Shown one piece after another: positions 1-10,783 of a stretch of DNA of 64,000 nt. The position numbers and the translations under genes are program-made. The notes below the pieces were generated by a model. That model made no database searches and was not told where the DNA came from. It worked only from the letters and a program-made list of their open reading frames with translations. The stretch is from the NCBI GenBank assembly GCA_014871385.1, contig CM026426.1:17608183-17672182 (forward strand), given 5' to 3'. The DNA is from Ceratodon purpureus (taxonomy: Eukaryota > Streptophyta > Bryopsida > Pseudoditrichales > Ditrichaceae). The number at the start of each line of letters is the position of its first letter. Positions within the stretch are counted from its first letter, which is position 1.

Positions 1-3000
1 GCCCCACGTACTCCTCTGTCTGTGCCCCTTCGTCGTCGGTGAAGGTAGCGTGCACTCCACTGTCCATGGTGGTGCCAGACGCTTCAATTGAGCGGCAGCG
101 GAAGTGCATGTCGTAGGCCTTCATCGATCGATAGGCCGTTGCGTTTACAGTGGGAGGTCTAGACAAGTCGTACGTAGTCTGATCGATGCGCCTCGATCGA
201 GCTGCCCGGTCTGTGTCAACTGCTATTCTTAGCCACACCAAAAATGGTGGCATGGCCCTCGCCTGTGCTGAATTGACAAAAGGTGGGCGTCTCCTTCGCC
301 CACCTCGTCCACGTTGGCTCCCTCTCCCGAGTAATAACTTGGACGACTTCTCGACCTCGTACGCCCTAGAATAAGACACATCCCGACATTTGCTGTTTTG
401 TCAAACACCATCAGCATTCATGGTTACAGCAAATTACTAGGGGATTATCTTCAATAGAGTGACGCGTTTTAACGTTATTGGCAACATGCGTTAGCGCAAG
501 CGGACTGTCTTAGACGTCAATACGTGTTTATGATGACGTGTTCCTATCTTAACGCATGTTAATAGTAACGTGAAAACATGACGCAAACCTATGTTTAGTC
601 ATGTTCCGAATCTGTGATAAAGGAACCTTCCTGTTAATAATGACGTAAACATCTCACCTTCTATAGTGTTGCAATGTGGCCGCGTTTGTGACTACAAAGT
701 TGTGAATCCAGTCCCGAAGAGTGCGGGACACCACTCGTTTCGTACCCTTGCCCTCCACCATTTCGTCATGCATTGCTTGCTCTTCGTTTGCATCCCACAC
801 TCTCCGGGATGTAGCTCCGTAACGTTCCACATACTCTGAGCAGAATCCGAGTGTTTCTTCCATTGAGTATGCCTCCGCCATGCAGCCCTCTGGTCTAGCA
901 TACGAACGCACATAGTCCTTAAGGGTCTTCATGTATCGCTCCATCGGGTACATCCAGCGGCAATGAACTGGACCGCATATGAAGAGCTCCTCCATGAGAT
1001 GCACTAGAAGGTGTGTCATGATCACCATTGACCCCAGGGGGAATTCGCGCTCGGTCATACAAAGCGTCTCATTCGCGTCTGCAATCCATTCTTGTTCTTT
1101 AGACATGTCGACTGTGCGACTACACAAGCGCCTAAATACCCTGCTAACCCTCATGATGCAAGTCCGGACATCTGTACTCATGTCCACATTACGCAGCGCT
1201 GATGGAAGTATCTGCAATAGCATTGGTTCAAGATCAGTCGGTTACGTAGTCAGACGGAGTCCTAATGTCATGCTGGATCCATAGAAGAGTTTGACGACAT
1301 GGTAGCATACACAGAATTCAGAAATCCAGATTTCAAGCGAAGCACATAGCGAGGATAATTCAATGCACCTGTTGCATGAGGACGTGAAAATCGTGGGATT
1401 TGAGGAACCAGAGCCTTCCCTCTGAAACTCGTTTGTGAATCGCACCAGCGAAATTGGATGGTACCTTCGTTGAACCAATCACGCCAAGCATGTCAGACCT
1501 AGCTTGTGGAAGGAGAACATAAGGTGCGTGTGGCATGAAAAGGCGGCTGTCGGGACCCTATGCGGGCCTCAACCATAGGTCAGGCCTAATTCCCATGTCC
1601 TTTAAGTCCAAGCGTCCTCTTGGATAATCTGTCTCTCCAAATAAAGTCTTTATTATGTTTTCACAAAGGTTTTTCTCGCAATGCATGACGTCCAGAGTGT
1701 GTCTTATGAGCAAGTCCTGCACTACATTGAACACTGCATGAAAGAGGCCAAATGACTTCTGTAACCTTGGGGTGTAAGGGTTTAGGGGACGCTGGTTTAC
1801 ACAACCTTGCGATTCATATGAATCATGACAGTGGTTGATGGGGACAAATGTTAAACGACGTCGAAGATGACGTACATGAAATATGGAATTTTACTTCACC
1901 AGCGTTTGCAATGACGCTATTGAACGTAAGTTTCTCTCACAATGCGTTTAAATTGATAGAAGAATGAACAACATTTACGTCAAAAAAGCGTTATTATAGA
2001 CAGAAGGTGAGACAGCTTTATGTTACGGTAAAGGTAAATTGCGAGATTCGTAGCCGTGATTTGGGTCACATACCTTCCAGTAGGGCAGGGTGAAGAGCAC
2101 CGACAGTCTCTTCACTCCATGCGTCTTCACAGGATCGCGTGGACCCTCAGGCCTGCCTCTCGAGGCAATGTACGCCTCCCTTTCTTGTGCAAACTGCAGG
2201 ACGTCAGTGCCACTCAGCCTTGAACAGGAACACCCTTTCTCTTCAAGTCCGTTGAATCGCAGATCATCGCGGAAGTCGTGATCCTCTGGTAGACGTTGAC
2301 GTGCACCTACGTAGACAATCTTGTCTTTCTTGGGTCCCCTCGCGCTTCTGGAAACAATGTTAGGACCGCATACCGGACAAGCCTTGTAGCCTTTAGTTTG
2401 TTGTCCAGAAATCAAGCCGTAAGCGGGGAAATCCGAGATTGTCCACAATAACAAGCCACGGAGAGTAAAGGTACGGTCAGGGCCATCTACAGAAGCGTCT
2501 ACAGCTGGTTCGCCTTCCCAGAGGGCATTTAATTCCTCCACCACGGGCGCAATGAAAACATCTATATTCTTGTCTGTTGGTGACTCTTTCCCCGAAATTA
2601 AAATGCCCATCATGATGAAAAAGCGTTTCGTGAGTAACCACGGCGGGAGGTTGTAAATAACCAACAGGACAGGCCATGTCGAATGTGAGGTGCTCCGAAC
2701 TGAAAAGGGGTTCATGCCATCAAGAGATAGCCCCATTCGGACATTTCGTGACTCCGCCTGGAATGCTGGATCTATGTTTCCTATGTGTTTCCATGCAGGG
2801 CTATCGATGACAGTGTCCATTCGGATTTCCCCGTCCTCGACTGTGCCCACCTCTCGCTCTGAATGCCATTTCAGCAGTTTTGCAATCATAGGTGACGTGA
2901 AAATGCGCTTCAGCCTGGGAATCAGGGAGAAGTGGCGGACAACCTTCATCGGCGTTGTCTTCGAACCTTCATACACATACAATTCAGACAACACTACATC

Positions 3001-4081
3001 AAATTAGTGATGACACAGATTGGAATACATGAGCGAGAAAAAGCTCAACGACTAACATCAATGGAGTCTTAAAAATGAATAGTAGTTCGTTTCAAATGAC
3101 ATAGACTGAGTTACTGATGACATACACTACGTTTGAGATGACATTACATTGCGTTACATATGACATAAACTACGTTTGAGATGACATAAAGTGCGGTAGA
3201 CCGCATACCTACAGTTCTAGACGACATACTCTACGTTACTGATGACATACAGTACCTTCTCTGTATCTGCTTTTTCCGCAGTGGGGACATGATTCGCAGT
3301 CCTGGTGCTCACCACGAAAAAGAACACAACCTACAGGACAGGCAAGTATAATATTGTACGATAGTCCAAGTGCTTGCAGCATCCTCTTCGCCGTGTAGTG
3401 CTTTGCAGGCAAGACATTGCCTTTGGGTAACAGCTCCTCGGACAGATAATGAAGTAGCTCAGTTACGAAGGCGTTGCTGACCCCGTGTGTCGAGCACAAT
3501 GTCATGATGACCACCACTGCTGAGATTAGGCTCACTGTGCTACCTGGATACAGTGGATGTGAGGCCTCAGAGTACAGTAACTCTAGGGCCTCGACTGTGC
3601 TGTCTACAAACTCTGTGTCTCCGATGTCCTCTTGATGCATCACCTCATCACCATGTGCTATCTCCTCTAGCTCTTCGGCGGTATGCAGGGCGTCCTCAAA
3701 TAGTTTGTGGACGTCGTGCTGGCCATCTTGATCTAAGTCTAGATCTTTGTCTTCAGGTACAAGATTCTGAAAATCCTCTTGGGGCCGGCCTTTATTCTCT
3801 ACACTCCAGTCATCGTCACTGTAGTACCACGCTCCATCCTCCGGGTACCCTCCCGGAGGATCTCCTCCAATCATAGAGCGGAATAGAAATGGGTCGCGTC
3901 CGTAAGAATTTAAATGCGTCGTTATTGCGGCACTACTGTAACGGTGTCCCCCACGACAGTGGTTGCATGGGCATGACCACCTTGTTATAGGGACCTCTCT
4001 GGTTGCAGCAAATTCAAGTTTATGACGGTGAATGATCTCCTCAGTCGATCTCCACTTGCGTTTTCTGATTGGAAACGCCAT
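1..4081 (-). pseudogene. CACTA transposase (tnp2 / Transposase_21, DUF4218), partial at left edge
   Basis: Catalyses excision and insertion of the CACTA element. Five exons can be followed on the minus strand: 4081-3256 (start MAFPIRKRKWR, the transposase-associated zinc-binding region with CPCNHCRGG); about 2998-2074 (core tnp2 domain with NVRMGLSLDGMNPF, YNLPPWL, LLWTISDFPAYG and ACPVCG); 1716-1369 (TLDVMHCEKNLCENI, ending KSHDFHVLMQQ); about 1245-658 (DUF4218, with RWMYPMERYMKTLKDYVRS); and about 370 to the window edge (post-DUF4218 region with SGTTMDSGVHATF). GT donors follow exons 1-4. An in-frame TAG at 1560-1558 interrupts exon 3 (LWLRPA*GPDSRLF), and the frame stays open on both sides, so it is a nonsense change. 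Introns carry the element's dispersed ATGACRT motif. The C-terminal end is missing from the window. Domain identity is very likely; exact acceptor sites are inferred. Confidence 0.88.
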
Positions 4082-4465
4082 TTCTGCACACGGGCACTTT
4101 TGGAAGGTTAGGATGCCGCCTTCATACAGGTAATGGCGTTCAACCGCATGTGTAGGTTACGTTAAACCCCGTTCAAAGTGACATAGGATAGCGTTTTAGA
4201 AGGCTTTACATGCCGTTTCAAGTGACATCCATAACTCACGGATTCAACATAGGAGCTTATATCGCGTTTATTGTGACGCCACATGACGTCTATGTAGATG
4301 TTCCATTATCTCACAACACGTTTTCGATGACGCAGAACTGTGTCCCACATATCACCTAGTCAAATCTTATTACCAAAGACATATTTAGACTTTTGGAGCT
4401 TTGGACACGATAATACGTATTCGAGCACAAATTCCAGTCGGTGTTTAAGAATTCACGTGGCCTTA
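4082..4465. other. Spacer upstream of the transposase gene
   Basis: No convincing gene. The spacer contains several copies of the element motif (for example CGTTCAAAGTGACAT near 4170 and GCGTTTATTGTGACGCC near 4265) and is probably the promoter/5' leader region of the transposase gene transcribed to the left. The ORF of 77 codons on the plus strand here has no recognisable features. Confidence 0.4.
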
Positions 4466-5035
4466 CTACGGCCTATGAGCAGTACTATTTGCTCCGTCAT
4501 CAGCGAAGTCTACTCTCTCCCAGCCTGGGTGATCTTCAAGACTGATTGCAAGATCAGCCACAGGTACGGTTGAAGATGTAGGTCGCGGTAAACGATTCGG
4601 CAAACGCGACACGTACATCTTTCCATCTCCAACGGCAGCAGCATATGGATTGCCTGCGCATCGCTTTGTTCTTGGAGGAATCTGTCTCATCATTTTTGGC
4701 TTCTAGCAGGGACTTTCGATTTTCGGAATGTTTCGCGAACTGCGAAGGTCAGAGTAGGGGCCTGGTCGCGTAGGATTCAAGATGACCGTGTCTGCCGCTT
4801 CACTGATCACAGCCTCTTCTGTTTCAGTGGGAATCAAGTAGTCATCTAGGTTTGACAGGATATGGATTACGTCGCACTCTTCCGCACTCGGAATCCAAAC
4901 TTCACTCCCCTTTTCCACCATCCCCACACTGCTTGTATCTTGCAGACATTTGAAACACCGCGCCGTTTTGTGGTCGGCCATGACCTGAAGCTTACATTGC
5001 GTTTCAGGTGACGGCATGTAACGTCTTAGTACCAT
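4466..5035 (-). pseudogene. Unrecognised ORF inside the CACTA element, split by one TAG
   Basis: Two minus-strand reading frames (5035-4703 and 4693-4466) are in the same phase and separated only by a TAG at 4705-4703 (ESPC*KPKMMRQ), so together they read as one protein of about 189 residues. An internal methionine (MADHKTARCFKCLQD) is an alternative start. It contains a CFKC pair and an acidic middle part but no family I recognise. It lies upstream of and in the same direction as the transposase gene, so it may be a 5' exon of that gene, an accessory protein, or a remnant. The TAG fits a CAG to TAG change. Function unknown. Confidence 0.35.
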
Positions 5036-5310
5036 TGCATTATGTTAGAATGCGTTTCGAATGACGCGAAATATTGACGTCGGTATGAGGTAGTCAGATC
5101 CTAAAACCATAGCAATGATATAAAGTAATGTTGGTTACATGTTCATCGAATAATGGCGATAGCAAGTGGAAAGTGTTGTTCCTACCTGGAGAGAGGGAGT
5201 CCAGTATAAGGTGCGTCTCCAAAAATTCAGTCCCAATGACCCAAATCCCTGTTTTCAAAACAAACTGTATTCAAATGTCAGAGCACCATAATTCTAAGCA
5301 ATAACATTTT

Positions 5311-6046
5311 GAGAAACAACTAAGATGTCAGAGATGGCTTGTAGGTTCAATGCATGTAACTGGGGACTGAATGAAAATGAACCCGATTCGAGAGAGAGGC
5401 TTGAATGTGAAACATAAAGGAAAATAAAAAAATTTAAAAGAAAATGGGGGACACTGGATGCAAATGAAGAACATTAAGGGGGAGGGAGGATGCGAGAGAA
5501 CCAAAATAAAAGCTGATACTGAATGCAATTGAACCTGATTCGGAGTGAGAGTGAATGTTAAAATATGAAGAAAAATAAAATTAAAAAAATAAAGTTTAAT
5601 GGAAGGGAACCTGATTGAAAGGGAGAATGAGTGTTTAAAGAATAAAAGAAAAATGAAAGGAAAAAAAAAAAGGAATGGAAGAACTAATGATTCAGAGGGA
5701 GAGCGAGTGTTGAAAAATATGAGATAAAAAAGATAAAAAAAAAAAAAAAGTTAAAAGGGAGTCAGATTCAGAGACAGAGTGAGTGTTTGAAAATGTCGAA
5801 AAAAAAATAAAGAAGCAACTGAATGGATTGGAGCCGGATTGAACGGGAGAGTGAGTGTTTGAAAATCAAGAAAAAAAAATAAAAAAAGGGACTAAATGGA
5901 TTGGAACCTTTTTCAAAGGGGACTGAATGAAAATGAACCCGATTCGAGAGAGAGGGAGAATGTGAAACACAAATGAAAATAAAAAAATTGAAAAGAAAAT
6001 GAGAAACAACTAAGATTTCAGAGATGGCTTGTAGGTTCAATGCATG
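5311..6046. repeat. AT/GA-rich repeat block bounded by a 46-bp direct repeat
   Basis: A 46-bp sequence starting GAGAAACAACTAAGAT occurs at 5311-5356 and again at 6001-6046 with one mismatch. A second block (GGGGACTGAATGAAAATGAA and following about 85 bp) occurs at about 5361-5450 and 5918-6003, next to those copies but on the inner side. Between them are about five degenerate units of 60-70 bp of the pattern GATT-GAGAGAGAGTGAGTGTTTGAAAAT followed by A-rich tails. This is tandem/segmental duplication, not coding; the long minus-strand ORFs here are low-complexity artefacts. Confidence 0.75.
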
Positions 6047-8408
6047 CATTTCGACTCGTTCACTGCTACCACGCTAGTCCATTTCTAAAAGAAATCAGGA
6101 GATCAGCAAAGTGGCAATTTTCTACGAAACCGGGTTAAATATTACGTTAGGTTGCGTTATGCTTGACGCGAGATCATGGTCTATCACGTCAACATAGACG
6201 GTACACCTCCTTTAATTGCGTCACCTATGACAGAAGATGATGTTATATCGCGTTAACAGTGACGATCATGCAGGACACATGAAAGGATTCTGAAAATCCC
6301 AAAGTGAGATTCTCACCTGTGGCTTCAATTCACGACGCGGATTTTCTTCCCTGCTAGTGTCGTCTTACGCTTCCTCCTCTCGTTTCTAGCTCACGTGTTT
6401 AACCGTACACGAAACAGTGAGACAGATCAATGATACTACTCTACGGTGATTGAAATATGAGGAGTGTACATCCCACACGTGCTTACATCTGTGTGATCAT
6501 ACAAAGTCGTTATACAATCGGTGTCTGGAGTCAAGTGAATAGATTGCAGGTACATATGGTTCCAGAAATCAAGTAGCTAGATTGCCTGTACGTTTAGATT
6601 TCGGTCAATTATCAGTGCCTTCTAAATCTCTGGAATCTAGTTCAGTACTCATCAGTAGACAGCAGTGCTTCTCGTTTCCTCTCCTAAACTTCCAATTCAA
6701 TCATCTCCGACGCATGTAGCAAAATCTTCACGCAAATGAGAGATCTCCACTACTTGAAAAAATCCAAATGATAACACCCGTAGGCTATCTATGAAGGTTC
6801 CTTTTCAGTGCTGTGTCTAACCGCGACATCCCTTCCTTCCCAGTTGTTATTGTGAAAGGGTCTTATATATGACCGGTGCCATCCAGAACAGAAGCTCCTT
6901 CCCTTCCTCAGTCACAAGTGACCTCTTCTACATTTCTCAGAGACTGCTGCCGTTATGTCCTCTCTGCTCCGAGTTGCGGTTCGTGCTCTTCAACTGGACA
7001 TGGACAAACACGTCTTTTTTAGTTGGTTGGCCGAGGTGCACCTCAGAAAACAAACACATGGTGTTCAGGTTCCAAATGTCCCATCCCTGGCAATGTTTGT
7101 TCAGTTTTCTAACGAATACCATTGGAGTGAGTTTTGTTACCAGGAGGTGCTTTCACTGGGAGACGCCTCTGGCATCCATTTCACCGACTTCCTACGTCTT
7201 CATCATGACGCCAGGAGCCTCCGTGGATCATCTCCCGCGCATCCGATTCTTCTCGACGATGACACTGTGGAGGATGTCACAGAAGACAGCGGAGACTCTC
7301 GTCCCTGGTCTTACTCATACAGAACCTCGGACGAGTCTTTGATAATACGGACTCAATTGGACGCACAGTCTGACGTTTTCTTCAGTGCCAGCCAAGGATC
7401 CTGTACCCCACCCAAGTAGATGTTGCTTGCGAGGTGTGCACGATCTGGTACAGTATAGGGGACCATACGTTGGTGTTAGTTTAGGGTGCGTTAGCTTCAG
7501 CATCTCAGACTCCAGGACTGCCTTACTTAGAAAATGTAATTACGCAGTAAGTTTTTTGGGACACGAAAACAGTTTTCCACTTCCTCTGACTCCAACATAT
7601 TGATGTTCTGGGATTTGCCCTGCACAACTAAGAAACTTAGGCATAGGTAGGTATGTGACGACGTCACCCTTGTATGTCATAGACTTCCGGTTTAATATGA
7701 GTTCCGTTGAGGCTAATTTTCATGTCGAGCTCTTGAATTATGTAGTCACCTCCTCTGCACGCTTATCACTTTACTGTGAAACTACGTCATTTTGCATTTG
7801 AATCATGCTCATGGAGCGTCTTGTATGACAGTCGACCACGTTCCATTGCGTTAACAATGACGTGACACCAAATAGGATATATTGTATGTCACGTTTAAGA
7901 TGACATGCGAGTAACAGTTGTATTACGTTAAATAGGGCATCACATGGGAAGTGTCTAGAACCAGCATGTATAACACAGATCTGTTAGGATAACAGAGTTT
8001 GATAGACATGTGAAGTACATGTGTGCAACAACAGGAAGCAATCCTTGAGAAATGAGAATTCTCACCTCTTTCGAAGCTTGCTCAAATAAATGTCGTAAAC
8101 GTTCTAATTTCTTCCCTCCGTAGCGATCCAGCACCTCATCCAGCACCTGATCCAGGACATGAACCCGGAAGGCGAACATTGGGATACTTCCATACGTAAA
8201 CAGAATCTGAATTCTCTATGCTCTAAGAGCTTACATCCCTTTGATAATTTATTGATTCAAACCATGTCAGCGAGACCCGAGAAGCAGAAGATTTATCCAC
8301 TTGGCAAATACCGGCCACCGTCAAACACCTCTCAATTAAAAGCGTAATCTGTGACAAATCTCATGCACGTTCTAATTTCTTCCCTCCATAGCAACTCAAG
8401 GACTCATA
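6047..8408. other. CACTA internal spacer with one doubtful ORF
   Basis: Mostly non-coding. Element motifs occur at about 6150-6270 and 7840-7920 (for example GCGTTAACAATGACGTGAC). A plus-strand ORF at 6955-7419 (154 codons, starting MSSLLRVAVRALQLDMDKH, with an acidic/serine-rich end) begins with a true ATG, but overlapping ORFs in a second frame are almost as long and no domain is recognisable, so coding status is unproven. The rest shows nothing I can name. Confidence 0.3.
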
Positions 8409-9000
8409 CTCGTAAACTTTAAAAGCATCTTCAAATACCTTGATGCTCATGCATTACGGTTAGAATCTAGGCAGATAGCTAGACTATGTGAGCGAACGTT
8501 CTGTTTACAGTTTGACATAAGTTGTGTTACAGATGACGTCACATAGCGTCTCCTATGACGTGGAGCATCTGTAGACCAGGGAAGGAAAACACTGGGATAC
8601 TTAAATACTTGTACACCTCTCTCGTAAACTTTAAAAGCATCTTCAAATAACTTGATGCTCATGCATTACGGTTAGAATCTAGGCAGATAGCTAGACTATG
8701 TGAGCGAACGTTCTGTTTACAGTTTGACATAAGTTGTGTTACAGATGACGTCACATAGCGTCTCCTATGACGTGGAGCATCTGTAGACCAGGGAAGGAAA
8801 ACACTGGGATACTTAAATACTTGTACACCTCTCTCGTAAACTTTAAAAGCATCTTCAAATACTTTAAAAGCATCTTCAAATAACTTGATGCTCATGCATT
8901 ACGGTTAGAATATAGGCACATAGGTAGACTTCGTGAGCGAACGTTCTGTTTACAGTTTGACATAAGTTGTGTTACAGATGACGTCAAATAGCGTTTAAGC
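8409..9000. repeat. Tandem repeat, 212-bp unit, about 2.8 copies
   Basis: The phrase CTCGTAAACTTTAAAAGCAT starts at 8409, 8621 and 8833, giving a 212-bp period. Copies 1 and 2 are almost identical. Copy 3 diverges after about 160 bp and has an internal duplication of CTTTAAAAGCATCTTCAAAT. Each unit contains two or three copies of the element motif (ACAGATGACGTCACATAGCGT, TCTCCTATGACGT split across the unit). The 66-78 aa minus-strand ORFs are produced by the repeat and are not taken as genes. Confidence 0.92.
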
Positions 9001-9216
9001 ACGTTTAGAATAACAGACTCACAAGTATTACTTGACGGATCAACGCGTTTCCAATGACGCTCACCGTCGTTACGCATGACATTCACTGACACTGTTCTGC
9101 ATTAATATCGCACTTATGAAGCATTCCACGGTTTTAGAGTACCCGTACCTGATAACCGCTGGGTGAATTAATTGGCGCAGTCTTTCTTGGGTCACCTACT
9201 CATCGCGAATTAGGGC

Positions 9217-9564
9217 ATGATGATTATCCTTTCATCATGGTCAGACATGGACGCGTCTGCCATCACTCCAGCGTACGAGCTACTTCGCGATGCAATTGTA
9301 GAAGCAAACAAGCGGGAGGTTAGGAATCGACTGAGGGAAGCAGGGTTTGATCCAGAATTCGCAGCCGCCTTATTTCCCCTACGTGCGAGTTCTTCAGTTA
9401 AGTCCTCTGCTGCTCCCACCGTTGCATCGGATTTCCAAGGAGGGCGCCCAGGTTCCGAGGAGTTGGACTTCCAGCCAAGGCGCAGCTCGCGAGTTCGACA
9501 GCCTCCTACGGACTCCTACCTCGCGGACGAGACACACATCAAAGATCGCAGCCGCTCTTACGCT
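9217..9564 (+). CDS. Probable first exon of the CACTA second (TNPA-like) gene
   Basis: An open frame starts at ATG 9217 (alternative 9247, MDASAITPAYELLRD) and reaches a good donor site, GTAAGT, at 9565 after RSYA. The peptide contains a helical, charged N-terminus (EANKREVRNRLREAGFDPEF) and a basic PRRSSRVRQPPTDSYL segment, which resembles nuclear/DNA-binding linkers in plant transposon proteins. It lies upstream of and in the same direction as the TNPA-like exons. The next exon in phase was not identified with certainty, so it could also be a separate small gene. Confidence 0.4.
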
Positions 9565-9664
9565 GTAAGTTTTCTTGCCCTAGACCCATGCGTTGGAGAG
9601 AATGTGTCCATGGCTAGATTGAATGGAATAGAAATGCATTTAGAGAAAACCGAGAGTAGGAACA

Positions 9665-10480
9665 CTTGATATTAGGGTTCGCAGTAATTGGCCATAGCCG
9701 GCATTGCCACCGCCAAGAGTTAGGTGGACGGCTTCGGTGTCAGAAGTTTAATTGCAGTTTAATTGCAGAATACGCCACATACATGCTCTTAGGTTTAGAA
9801 TGTTCAGACCGTATTACGTTATTAGACAAATGCATGATTTCTAACTGTATGTAATCCAGTCATAGTTCTAATAAAATGAGCGCATTGTGATATTCTGTAT
9901 TCTCTCCAATCCGATTTTTCTTCACTCGAACAGCGATCAGGTGTGCTATTCTGCATAATGCCACAGAATTGGTTTGTAATGATGCACATTCTCGTTTGAT
10001 ATCTTGCTAATTATAAAGTTTCATCGATTCTGCACATACCCCATGTGAGTAGTTTAATTTATTCCATCTGAGTTAGGGTTTTTTATGTTGTGGAGGTTAC
10101 GCTTTCTGATCTTGTGGTTGCTAATTGCTTTGATGTGTGAATTCTGTTGGGTGAGCCTCAGCAACGGGTTTGATCTGTAACAATTTGATTCTTCTCGTTT
10201 GGTGGTGTAGGTGAGTGTCGGTTCCGGGGTTTTGGGTTCGGTTTTCCTCTTGTCCTGTTTCTACTTGGTTGGCACTATGTGAACTTCTGGTCTTCGAAGG
10301 TACGCAGCGACCCCTAGGTGCGTTTATTGAAGCTCGTAGATAATCTAGTCGCATAAATGCTTTGTTCCAGAGTCTCGGGATATGCCTTGCGGTATCGGTA
10401 GTCCTAATTTTCAGTTTTATTCTTCTTAAGTTGATTACTTTATAAGGGGGAGTAGATTGATACAAGTCACTAGTGACGTA
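9665..10480. other. Probable intron/spacer of the TNPA-like gene
   Basis: T-rich sequence without a convincing gene. It lies between the donor at 9565 and the motif cluster at 10.48 kb. No repeats, RNA gene or terminal structures recognised. Confidence 0.4.
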
Positions 10481-10483
10481 CGT

Positions 10484-10752
10484 GCGTCTTCTTTGACATG
10501 ATTTTCCGTCTGTAAGGACGGCACCGTGTGTTGCTTTGACATGTTGACCCTCTGTTTCCTATGACGTCTCTTTGTGTCTTCTGTGACGTCTTTCTGTGTC
10601 TCCTATGACGTCTTTTTGTGTCTCCTATGACGTCTTTCGCTGTCTCCTATGACGTCTTCTGTGTTTCTTATGACATGTGTCTGCGTTTCCTATGACATAT
10701 GTCTGCGTTTCCGATGACGTCTATCCTTGTTTATGATGACGTATTTATGTTC
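10484..10752. repeat. Cluster of about ten copies of the CACTA motif (TGTYTCCTATGACGTC)
   Basis: Ten or so units of 20-30 bp follow each other, each ending in ATGACGTC or TGACATG preceded by GTCTCCT, GTTTCCT or GTCTTCT. Three consecutive units read TGTCTCCTATGACGTC almost exactly. The palindromic core TGACGTCA-like element is shared with motifs in the rest of the CACTA element. The cluster sits directly upstream of the ATG at 10784, so it may be a transposase-binding or promoter array. Confidence 0.85.
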
Positions 10753-10783
10753 AACGTCGTGAAGTCTTCCTGCGTTTTCTATC

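Noticed and set aside
8447..9092. Three similar 66-78 aa minus-strand ORFs (MSIKLFEDAFKV type)
   Set aside because: Produced by the 212-bp tandem repeat; no conservation independent of the DNA repeat.
10484..10752. CRISPR-like array
   Set aside because: Units are degenerate, spacers absent, and the genome is eukaryotic; it is a CACTA motif cluster.
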